Below are positions 20,391 to 31,020 of a stretch of 64,000 nucleotides of DNA, piece after piece; position 1 is the first letter of the stretch, and every line of letters starts with the position of its first letter. The DNA comes from Takakia lepidozioides (taxonomy: Eukaryota; Streptophyta; Takakiopsida; Takakiales; Takakiaceae), in assembly GCA_030704615.1 (NCBI GenBank), contig CM060733.1:55366001-55430000 (forward strand), read 5' to 3'. Both the position numbers and the translations under genes were made by a program. The notes beneath the pieces were generated by a model that was given only the letters and a program-made list of their open reading frames with translations, searched no databases and had not been told where the DNA came from.

Positions 20391-20514
20391 GTCGTGGTTT
20401 GGGCGATTGTGTGGCTGGAATGCACACTGGAGAGGGGTCACGAATGTCGGGCAGAATTTCCTTTATATACTCTGGAAGAGAATTTACATTTACAGAGACT
20501 TCATTAAAATTCTA

Positions 20515-23500
20515 TTAATCTTGAAAATCATCCGAATCCTCATCCTGTTCTAGACTGTCCTGCTCCTCCTCCACCCCCTCAGTGCCTCTCTCATCTCCAG
20601 CGGACTGCTCGTTGGCCAGGCTTTCGAAAATCCCATCTTCCCCTTGCGGAACTGTCCATCTCACCTCCGTTGGGTCGTCTTCCTCCCTGTCTGCGTCGCT
20701 CTCATCCGCTGAATCACATATGTACTTTCGTACCCGTCTACCTGTCTGAGCTGCTGCCAACTCTTTCCTTATCCTTCTGTCCTCCCTAGCCCTCTCCAAA
20801 ATCTGCTCTACTTTACTGGGATTCTCACTTCTTCTAATCGCTGTATTTGCGAGTTTAGCTGCATAACTAGGAAGGGAGTAGTCCCTCACCGGGCTCGTCA
20901 TGAAGTCGGCCCTCGCAAAGAACGGGACATTCTTCCTGGCAGGAAGTGTAGGCCCTACATGTTTCGACCCGGACCCTGCAATCCTGCACATGACAATCAT
21001 CAACGAGACTAATGAGAACCACAGTCGGGAAATTCGTTTGACATAAATGACCCAGAAGGCTTTGCAAACTTACAATGTTTGCACTCACTCGTATCCGGGT
21101 TCTCCTCCGCATCAATGTCCACTGTGTCTTCCTCGGACTCCGACGAATCCGAGGAGACTTCCGCTCTGTCGGGAGCCTTCACATTCCGTTGCAGCCCTCC
21201 AGATGGGATCCCCACACGGATGAATCTCCTCGTAGGCAAAGAGGTGCCGGTCGGAAAACCGCCCAGCCCACATTGAGGCACCTGTTACAATGCCATCCAC
21301 ACATTACCACATGGCGCTTCAGATGTTGCGAACTACATCCTAACGAGAATTTGCAGAACAGCAGAGATCAAGATTCTGCATACCTGTCCCACAGATGAGG
21401 TCGAGCACTGTGCCCTCCACGTCTGTGCATGTCTCCATAATTGTCTGAATGAAGGCAGGGCTCCGAGTCCGTGAGTACCGCAGGGGTTCCGTTGAGTGAG
21501 GCTATGAGGGAGAGTTCCTTGGGAACGTTGTTGAACAGAACGTCGTAATCGAGTGGGTCGCAGTTCGGGTCAACCTTTCCTCCCTCCTTCCGGAAAGCAA
21601 AGGTGGAGTTCTCCTTCACAAAGCAGTATGCATCGAACTGCTTCGTCTGCATACACAGGGGGAAAACGATTAGAAACCGAATGCGGCACCGCATTTGAAA
21701 AACACCCAAGCAAATGAATGGACGAGTGCCAGTGTCGTAATCACCTTCTTCCCTTCCGACCGAAGGCCCAGTGTGTTGATGCACGTCCACTTCTTTTTCA
21801 GAATCGGGACGGCGCTCTTGCGGGTCCACTTCGCAATTCCTGTCTGAGTGTTTTTTCCTCTGCTCGCCAGGACAACCACACAGCCTCTGTCGTCCAACAC
21901 CATGCGGGCAAGCCCGAATCCTTTCTTCCAAAAGTCCTCCGAGTACCTGTTCCAAGATGGCAAAGCTTGCAGTCCTTCCACAGGCTCTCCGTCCGGAATA
22001 TCCAAGATGATCATATCGCAAGACCACTCGGTGGCATTTCCGCCCCTCCTACAATCCTTGTCTGCACACACCCTCTCAAAGAACGAGACCATATTCTGAA
22101 ATCCTGGGGTGTCGGAAGGCTCTTCGGCAGTCGCCTTCTTCAGTGCTCTGCCCTTCAGACCCTCCATGGTCTTCATGTATGCCAACTTGGCTGCCCGTCC
22201 ATCCAAAGCCGCCACTCTCATTTACACACTGGACTACTGTTTCGGGAGCCTTTCGGCCTCTTCATTTCCACCGGCTCGAAAGGGTGCCCCCCTGGGGGGT
22301 TGAAGAGTGCCTTCTTTGCCGAGCCAGTTCTCGTGCCTCTCGTGACAACGGTGGGCACAGGGGAGGCAGCCTGCGTTTGGGGGGGTGGGCTGGTTGCAAA
22401 GTCTCCATCGGAGTCCTCTTCCTCACCCTCTTCCTGAACAGGCTGTTTCTGCTTCTTCGTTTTGGCGGGTGTCACAACAGCTGCTCCTTGCTGGCGAGTC
22501 CTCTTCTTCGACCCCTTCTGTTGGGCCTGCACAGCTGCATCCACCGTCTTTTGTGCCATCTCAGCTGCCTTTCTGGATTCTTCCAGAGCAGCAGATTCCT
22601 TTGCCGACTTGGGCCCAGCAGGGACACGTCTTTCCTTTCTCTTCTCTTCTGCCAAGGCGTGCAGATCTTTCTCAGACTCGTCAACAATACCGCCAGACAT
22701 GTCCAGGTACCACGGGCATCCAACGAGATGCGCGGGATGCCATTGTTTCTGCATCTCGGGTGTGTAGACACAGCTTGGGCCCGCCACGGTCCAAGCCATG
22801 AAGAACGGGGGCTCTTGAGCCAGGGCCCCTGTCTGAAGGAGCACGTATTTCATATACCTGCAAGGCAGTCAGCATGCGTGAGCAAAAGTTGAGACCAACC
22901 TACTGGCAGAGTGCCACCGAAAACATAAAATGCGAATGCGGTGCCGCATTTCCGAGACAAACCTCGTAACCAGGCTTCGCATACAAGGGCAGCTGTGCTT
23001 CACCTGTAAACAATTCGCATTGCAGCTTTCCCCGCTCCCTCCTGATGTGTAAACTCCACGCTCCTTCTTGCTGTCTGTAGCTCTCTGGCGAAAAGGTTGT
23101 CCTTGTACGCACATCTGAAACGTGTCACGTAGTCTTCCAATGTCTGTGTTCCATCCCATTTGACGTACAAGCCGAACGAATTTGTGTGCATTACGACTTG
23201 CTCCTTCGCATTCGACATTACCTGCGATTCCCAAATGCATTGTCACGTAGCAGTTCAGGGAATTCATGTCAGAAAAGCAAATCTGGGGAAGTACCTTGAA
23301 TTACCTGGAACCACCAAGTCATACGGTTGAGCCACATCCACTGCAGGGTCGGAAACTTCAGTGGAAAAGACCACATTGTCCTTATGCTCTCGGATGCATT
23401 CCAGATCGACAGCCACCGTGTCTGCCATTTCCGATCCAATGTCAGGAGCTGGAAGAGAGTGGCTATTGCTAGGAAGGAACTTCAGTGCATTGAAACCTCA

Positions 23501-25618
23501 CCTTCTTTCGCCTCCACACATGCCGTTGAGAGGTGATGCAGTTTCTCCAATTGCATGGTCGGCTGCATGGCCCGAGAATAGTGTTTTGCAATCTCGGGGA
23601 TGAAGTCCTTTCCAAGTGCCGGATCTGCAATTGCCACCAGCTTCACAAGCTTTGACTTGTATTTGGTTCTGGACTTGACACCGGCTTCCTTCAAGTGCTC
23701 AGTCAATGACTGCAACGTTTTGACCTGCCCCTCACTTTCCATGAAGAAGCGTTTGGCATGGGCCAAATCCAGCTTGATGTTTGACTGCCAACAAAAACAT
23801 GCAGAAGCGTTACATTCGATTCATGTGGAAACATTACTGAAAATTGGGGAAGGATGAGCAGAGGGAAATTGGAGACGACTTACTTCGTATATCACCTCCA
23901 CCATTCCATCCATAGTGAGACGATACCATGTCCGGTCTGTTTTTGCAACGGCTTTCTGAATGAGCTCGGGCTCCAGCATTTCCGCAAACATCTGCGGATC
24001 AGTGAGACCAGTTTTCCTCACCCTGTACAGCATATGTGCCATGTGGGTATGCACGTACGCATTCTCAGTGACCCTGCAAGGCACACTCTCCAGTTCAGTA
24101 CACGGAAGCACGGAAACAAACCAGAATGGAAACCGAAATGCGGCACCGCATTTCGAACGTGCTAGGGAGGGTATGAGTATCTTACGAGTTGAGGTCCGCC
24201 ATGGCATTCTTGAGCAGGGAGGAGTCTGCCGCCTTCACCTTGAGGATGACACACTCCACCATGTAATGCCAGCCAATGTGCTTGGCATGGTTCTGCTTGA
24301 TGTACTCCCACCAGGCGAGAAGTCGGTGATTCCCGTCCCACACAAAGACATTTTACCCGACATATGGCCGAAGTCGGGATCACCCTTCAGCGTCGCCTCG
24401 AATTCGTGGTTGCGAGTGTGCCAGTGGGTATCCCACGTTGACAATTCATCGGCAGTGGGTCCACGAGTTTCGCCGTCCTCATTCTCAATGGAAACGTAAA
24501 ACGCTGCCGATCCCAGACGGTACCCTTCTCGAAATGCGAACTTGAGCTTATCCACATCTCCGGGAAGGGCCTGCCTGACGATGGGAAGGGAGACCATGCG
24601 ACAGAGTGGGATTCGAAGAGTCCGCTGGAATACCCTGCTGCCCAGAACTCTGCCAATGCTACTGTGTGTCTCCTCCAACATTTTATCCGCTGCACTTTTG
24701 AAATCCTCCGGAGACATGTCTGTAGGTGCGTAGTGGCTGAGCAGCTGGAGCATCCTCAACTGGAGCTGCACTCTGGGGCCTGTGCGGGCAATTCTGCCAT
24801 TGCAGAGGCCTCCTCCGGGCCTGCTTGCTCATCGGTGGTGAGGTCTTGCTGCGAACGTTCAGCGGCAGCACCCTCCTCCGGTACCAAATCGAGATCAACG
24901 GTCGATCCCATTGCCTTCGCGCTGCAGCAGAGTCGGCCCCAACATCTGCAGGCGGGAAATCCTCCAGGAACTGAGCTTCAGCTCGTGGAAGCGGTTTTGC
25001 GGAGATTGTTCGCCCGTCGCCCTGATTGCCTTCTGCTTCCTCATCCTTGCAGGTGAAGGTGTCTGCTGCAATTGAATCTGTCTTCTACCCTGCTGCTTCA
25101 TTCGCGTTGGGGGGGGTGAATCGGCCTGAGCCGGTTCAGAAGCCAGTAGAGGGACGGGCTGCTTCTTCTTCGACTTTGCTGGAGAAGGGCCCGACCCCTG
25201 CTGGCGATTCTCCATGACCGAAGAACGCGAGTCGATCTCTGGGACTTTGAACTTGCCCTTCGAAGACGCGTCTTTGAATCGCAGAGGGCTAGGCCCGGCA
25301 GGAATACCCGCGCTCGGGGATCGGGTGGGTGTACGTGCTGCAGCTAGCTCCTCGGACTCTTCCTGCGGCTCTTCGGATTCCTGCGATCCCTCCAGCACGT
25401 CCACCTTTCCTGTTAGGCATGCAAACATGTTCTGCATTCAAGTCTCCTAGCATTCAGTCTAAGAATTACAGAAGCAAAATGGGGGGTTCGGTGCTCGATC
25501 AGCTGCGCGCAGCCCGATCGCATGGAGCTCTCACTGGTGGCTGGGTTGCCTGAGTGGCCTGCTGCTCGGAGATGGCAATCTCCTCCTGTAGACGCATCTG
25601 CTTCCTCCCCTTCGGCAT
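20515..25618 (-). pseudogene. ParB-like + beta-class DNA methyltransferase-like protein, copy B
   Basis: Multi-exon minus-strand gene; the best start is ATG at 25618 (MPKGRKQMRLQEE). A Ser/Pro/Lys-rich region (25440-24900) precedes the ParB/sulfiredoxin-like domain (24700-24190; LRIPLCRMVSL ... VWDGNHRLLAWWEY), donor GTAAGA at 24186. Next come helical exons (VTENAY..., about 24075-23880; AIADPALGKDF, about 23760-23490; WLNRMTWWFQ, about 23480-23310; 23230-22940; LLQTGALAQEPPFFMAW, about 22853-22220). The methyltransferase-like part follows: CDMIILDIPDG aligned with motif IV DPPYG (about 21985-22015), VVVLASRG, then TRSPAFIQTIME and VLDLICGTG aligned with motif I DxFxGxG (21375-21410), plus GASMWAG in the next exon (21290-21270). 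This IV-then-I order defines beta-class N6/N4 methyltransferases. The tail is acidic and ends at 20515. Frameshifts near 24350, 23020, 21500 and 21200 suggest a recent pseudogene. Confidence 0.7.
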
Positions 25619-26044
25619 TGGCCTACGTCCGAAGTATAATTTCCGGAGCTTGCGACGAGGTCTCCTGTCTGGTGCACGAACTCCCCCCTCTCAGGTTCGA
25701 GCATAAGAAGAACAGAGAGAGGGAAAAGGGGCAAAGAGTGCAGATGGAAAGGGCGCGAGAGGGGTGACTGAGGAGACACGACAAAAGTAGATGAAACGGC
25801 GGTGATGCACCACTTGGGTTCGAAAGGGTTGGACGAAAGTGTCTCCTCGTGGAGTTTGCGTCATTACGAAATTCGAATCGTTGAGGGTACGCCTGCCGTC
25901 CAAAAAACAAACATCATTATCCAACGGTCAGGCCGCGCGCCTCATGCCCCTTCAGTCAGATAGAGTGCCGACATGTGCAGCAATTCCGTTGCTCCACGTG
26001 TTCACATTTCAAGGCATTTCCGTCCCAGCGTCTGATGAGTTGGA

Positions 26045-27690
26045 GCGAAAATGCGAATGCGGCGCCGCATTTCCGTTAAGTACCATCACTGCTACACATC
26101 CGTACTTGTTGGAAGAAAATGCGGCACCGCATTTCGTTCCACCTTCACATACCTTAGTTGTTGAACGGAAATACGGTGCCGCATTTCCGTCCCACAGCTC
26201 CATGTATGAGATTCAAAGGGAAATGCGGCGCCGCATTTCCGTTCTGGAATGTCGAAAGGTGCGATTGGGACGGGAATGAGGCACAACATTTCAGTTCCCG
26301 TGGTTCATGATTTTCAATGTGAACGGAAATGCGGTACCGCATTTCCGTTCCCACTTCACATACGTTAGTTGATGAATGGAAATGCCGTGCCACATTTCCG
26401 TTCGGGAAAGTATAGAGGTCTCACCTGGACAGAAATGCGGTGCCGCATTTCCGGTCTGGAAAGTTGAAGGTCTCACATGGATGGAAATGCGGCAACACAT
26501 TTCCGTAGCACAGCTCCAGGCCCATATACAAAACGGAAATGCGGCGCCGCATTTCCGTTCTAGAATGTCGGAAGGTGCGACTCGAACGGAAATGCGGTGC
26601 CGCATTTCTGTTCCCGTTGCGCACGATTTTCAGTCAGAATGGAAATGCGGTACCGCATTTCCGTTCTGTAGAGTATTAACGTCTGACGCTGCGGAAATGC
26701 GTGCCGCATTTTCGTTCCACAGCTCCATGCCTCACATACAAAACGGAAATGCGGCGCCGCATTTCCGTTTTGGAATGTCGGAAGGTGCGACTCCGACGGA
26801 AATGCACCGCATTTCAGTTCCGATGTTTCTCAGAACGGAAATGCGGTGCCGCATTTCCCTTTGCGTTCTGGAATGTTGGGAGGTGCGACTCGGATGGAAA
26901 TGCGCTGCCGCATTTCAGTTCCGATGGTTCACGATTTTCAGTCAGAACGGAAATGCGGTACCGCATTTCCGTCAGGTGCGACTCGGATGGAAATACGGTG
27001 CCGCATTTCAGTTCAGATGGTTCACGATTTTCAGTCAGAACGGAATGCGGTGCCGCATTTCCGTTCTGGATAGTATGAATGTCTCAAGCGGTCGGAATTG
27101 CGCGAAGCTGTCGGAATCGCACTCGGCTCCATGCATCAGATACAAAATGGAAATGCGGCGCCGCATTTCCGTTCTGGAATGTCGAAAGTGCGACTCGACG
27201 AAATGCGGTGCCGCATTTCCCCATAATTCTCAATCAGAACGGAAATGCGGTACCGCATTTCCGTTCCACTTCACATACCGTGCGAATGAAAATGCGGTAC
27301 CGCATTTCCGTTCTGGAGAGTATGAATGTCTTTTAAGGACGGAAATGTGCTGCAGCATTTCTATCCCTCAGCTCCATGCATCAGATACAAAATGGAAATG
27401 CGGCGCCGCATTTCCGTTCTGGAATGTCGGAAAAGTGCGACTCGGACGGAAATGCGGTGCCGCATTTCTGTTCCCGTTGTTCATAAATCTCAATCAGAAC
27501 GGAAATGCGGTACCGCATTTCCGTTCCACCTTCACATACCGTGCTTGCTGGATGGAAATGCGTTACCGCATTTCCGTTCTGGAGAGTATAAAGGTTTCCC
27601 CCGGACGGAAACTCGGTGCCGCATTTCCGTCGCTCTGGTGCATGACCAAGATGCAATACGGAAATGCGGCGCCGTATTTCCGTCCACCAG
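26045..27690. repeat. Palindrome array 2 between divergent genes
   Basis: About 30 copies of a 22-bp palindrome in 1.65 kb. Many are perfect: GGAAATGCGGCGCCGCATTTCC and GGAAATGCGGTACCGCATTTCC are their own reverse complements; GGTGCC-centred copies are near-perfect. Copies recur every ~50-55 bases. Spacers fall into a few recurring types (TTCTGGAATGTCGGAAGGTGCGA; GATTTTCAATCAGAAC; CACCTTCACATAC; AGAGTATGAATGTC), giving a higher-order unit of about 210-230 bases in which GGCGCC, GGTGCC and GGTACC centres alternate in fixed order. The array separates the ParB/methyltransferase-like gene from the transposase gene. Long ORFs here arise only from the repeat and are not genes. Confidence 0.92.
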
Positions 27691-27719
27691 CAATCGAAAG
27701 AATCACTCGGGACGGGAAA

Positions 27720-30700
27720 TCTGGAACCTGAATGGGTTGCATTGTTCCGAAACAACACAATTGCGGCCAGTCTTGATGAGCACAACTTGGTTGTCTGACC
27801 GTTTTAACAGCAGTCCTGGCACTTGTCAGTGCGAACGTTCCTGTCTGCACCGAGAATACTGCTGGATCCACCCTCAGGAGAAACTGTCAGGAGATGTTAT
27901 TTCGTCGCCGAATCGGCCATCATTGTCATACTACTGGCTATGGAATCAAACCTCCCACCTTCATGCATGTAGCTTGAAACAATACTTCCACTTCAATGTG
28001 CGACTTCCAATCGTCGATGGACTCCGCAGATCCACTTAGATGGTGCCTGTGAGCCTTGGTCTGTCGCTATACTGAACCTCGCACTTGCCAACTCCGTGCG
28101 GTTTTTGGCTCCGAATTCCTACGCTATAGTTTGCTGTCCTCCGCAACTTGGGAGAGCCTGGATCCCAAACGAGGGAGGACTTTGCAGAGTGACTGAAACT
28201 TACCTTTGTTCCAAATTCAAGCTCAAACCGGGCACAGTTTATTTGGAAGAAGAAAGGAAGGATGTTCCTGGACAGGTTGACGAGACCATTGTCGTGCTAG
28301 GTAACGACGGAGGTTGCGGAATCGAATGGCACGTTCCCCCGTCAGACACCATCCTGTACCGAGCTGTGGGAATGCCCATTCCCTTTCCGAATCAGTCGCT
28401 GCCCACACCATCCACAAAGGAGTCCGGAAACCGAGAGGCGGCCACTGCCAACAGAGAGGTATGCAACGATAATCATTCCCGACCTGGACCGTCAAGACCC
28501 TCCATAGCTTCTCGTGTGGACGTATTCGACATTTCCGACGAGGAAGATGATTGCATTGAGGTACCCATGTCCTCCACACGGTCGTTCCCGGCATGGACGT
28601 CTCTGTAGGTGCTACGCATGTGCCCTCGAGCATAACTCCAACCCGGTCCATTGTGCAGCTCCTACGACAACATCACCTCGATGGTTCTCGCTCCGAGCTG
28701 GCTGCTCTCGACTATGCCAAATTCCCAGTCAGAAAGGTAACTTTTCTGCCTCCCGAAGTCGATGGCAATGTCATCTTCGAGTTTCCACCTGTTTCTTCGT
28801 CAAAGAAAGCCTCCGGGATGTTAACAGACATGGATCGAAAGCATGACGGACACCCCTGGTGTGTGACGAAGACCAGTAGCACGAAAATTGCTGATGGTGT
28901 TCGTGTACGATATGTCCTCTGTGCGGGGAAGCTGAGGTGCCTCAATCCCACCTGCTTCCACTTTCTCTCCAAAGGAGGCGAGAAACGAGACGGATTGGAC
29001 TGGCACAACGCATCATCCATTCATTGTCTCCAGCCAAGCTCCTGCGGGTTCTTTCAAGTGTGCACATTGCAAAGAACCACCGACGTGCATGTCCATGTGC
29101 AGAGCCAAGCAATATTACGTTATCCATTTGCTCCCGGACTTGACTAGAGCTTGCATACACGTTGGGGTCCACTGCCACCCCTTGGCGAGAGGCAACATGC
29201 GTGAGGCTGTGCAGGAAGCACACGACATCATAAAAGAGGAGGTGAAATTGAGCCCCGGAGCCAGACCAAAGCAGATTCAGCTGAAGGCAGCCCACAAGAT
29301 TGCTCTTGGCAAAATCATGTCTGAAGATGGTTCCGACCGAGAGCCCTTGACCGAAGACGAGATGCGTGACCTCTTGGAGTCCGTCTCGCACGTTTGTAGT
29401 CCGAATGTGCGGAATCACATCGTATCTTGCAAGCAGGAGTTCGGCAGGGGGTCGGACATGTACTCAATCCTGGAGGTGAAACGAATGACTGGATATGACT
29501 ACATCCAAGGTAGCAGGTTTCCAGGGCAAGGCAGCGAATCCGATCGTTGTTACATTTTCAAAATGTCGACGTGTGGGCCTGGGAGTGGAGTCGACTTGGT
29601 CACTCGCATGACAACTGGAAACTTGTCGAATGCTTGGGTGATGTTTGATCACATCAAGCGAATTACAAACCATCAGTGGGTGACTATGGGTGCGCATGTT
29701 TATGACTATCACTCCAAGAGGCTCATGACGATTGCAATCTGCGAGATGAAAGGGGAGGACACACAGTCCGAGATGCATCTGTGGGAGGGCATAAACGAGC
29801 AGATGGCAAGGGCGGGATTGCCAGAGCCCAATTTCAGGGGATTCATGGCAGACAACGCTCAGGCCAACTGGGCAGCGGTGCGGCGTGGTACGGTGAGGAC
29901 CCCAATGTTCCAATGGAGGGGAAAGAGAGATCCTGTGGATTCCATTGGATGCAGAGTCTATCCCACTACACTACCAAATTTGTTGCTAGCTCATTCCAGG
30001 CTGAACACCGTGTCCTTTGTACGGCGTGGAAGGATGCACCCACATTTGATGACGCGGAGGTTAAGTTTGCTATCATCGAGGCTTGGTGGAACACGTCAGG
30101 TGCAGTGGAGACAACCAATCTGGGAGCATTGCACAGCTGGTTGGGGTGGTGGCATTTTCGGTATCGACAGTTCGGACAGTACATGCGGGGAGGTAGGCTG
30201 CTGTCAATTTCGTTCATTTGTCTTTCTGTTACGGACATTTCGATTGGTCCCTCACATTTTTGTGTCCTTCTAGGAGCGGTGCTTGGATTCCGACACGGAC
30301 ATGCCGAACACGAATATGGCAGAATCGGTCCACTCCTCTGGCGAGCGTCTTCTGCCGCACATCTGGTGGACGTAGTGACGGCCACAACGGAGGACATCGA
30401 CAGAGCAATCATGCAGCAAGCCACGTACTACAAGTTCCTGAGCGGCAAACAATGGGGCTTTGGGCCGGACAGGGAGGAATTGTTGGTACGAACAGCTTCG
30501 AGGTCCAAGAATCCAGTGAAATGGGCGACAGCATTGCGAGAGAAGATCAAAGGGACGCCTCTGGCACCGCAGTAGGTGAACACCTAGAGGGGGACGTCCG
30601 GACTCGCCCTGTCAGGCGGAGGATTGAAGAGGAACCCGGGTGCGAAGAGGATTCCTGGAGATCCGACAGGAACATTCGGACAGCACCTCGAGGTCCCGTC

Positions 30701-31018
30701 ATGTTGCCGCACAATGTGTCTTCCAGCAGTGGAAGCCCAAGAAATTCCAGATCGCCGTCGCCTTCAACCGGGGATTTCGTGCAACAAATTCCCACCGCTC
30801 CCTTGCCCCACATTCCGCCCGCTGTTATGCAGTATGGCCAAGCCATTGTGGAGACGACTGTGTCTGCCTCACAGTGGAGAATTGCTCGCACAAAGCCGTC
30901 GTTTCGAGGAAGGTGTTCCGCAATTCGTGTGGATACACGGCAACGTTGTTTAGAGATGATAAGGAGGAATCCAGATGGGGCTGTCCTGCTCCTACTTTAC
31001 AGGAAGATTTGTCCATGC
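27720..31018 (+). pseudogene. MULE-like transposase gene, frameshifted
   Basis: Several open segments on the plus strand read as one decayed gene. An N-terminal part (28096-28560, ending in an acidic ISDEEDDC) is followed by 28593-29030, then a Cys/His-rich module FKCAHCKEPPTCMSMC ... RACIHVGVHCHPL (about 29050-29180), like the zinc modules ahead of MULE-type transposases. The core follows with GVDLVTRMTTGNLSN, VTMGAHVYDYHSKR, FRGFMADNAQANWAAVR (catalytic Asp candidate, about 29835-29885) and, one frame over, SCGFHWMQSL (C..H of MULE cores, about 29925-29955), then a helical tail. The frame changes near 28590, 29030-29060 and 29890. An intron with GT-AG ends is likely at about 30193-30273. 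The sequence stops being element-like at about 31018. MULE-like is my best family call; hAT and KDZ look worse. Confidence 0.6.
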
Positions 31019-31020
31019 AA

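Larger units (their letters stand above)
17393..31020. mobile_element. DNA element B: ParB/MTase-like gene, MULE-like transposase, palindrome arrays
   Basis: This ~13.6 kb body has GC content, gene content and repeats unlike the retrotransposons around it. It contains, left to right, an inverted pair of unknown genes, a palindrome array, a minus-strand ParB/methyltransferase-like gene, a large palindrome array, and a plus-strand MULE-like transposase gene. Together with 7453-8311 it is inserted in retrotransposon copy 1. I see no clear terminal inverted repeats or target duplication. The right junction (about 31018) may cut the transposase gene, so one or both ends may be lost. Calling it one element rests on the shared palindromes and on copy A having the same gene and similar repeats. 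Confidence 0.6.

Noticed and set aside
26045-27690. CRISPR-like array
   Set aside because: The repeats are palindromic with recurring, non-unique spacers, in a eukaryotic setting with no cas genes. The spacing comes from a higher-order tandem repeat.
26376-27731. Long plus-strand open frame (about 451 codons) rich in MRRRISV/GNAAPHF motifs
   Set aside because: The protein repeat is only the translation of the palindrome array in both strands' frames (GGAAATGCGGCGCCGCATTTCC reads as GNAAPHF or EMRRRIS). No codon bias or domain supports a gene.
29835-29960. KDZ or hAT transposase core
   Set aside because: The DNAQ...CGFH spacing and the upstream Cys/His module fit MULE-type better; no KDZ YD-x-ACQ or hAT C-terminal dimerisation block was seen.
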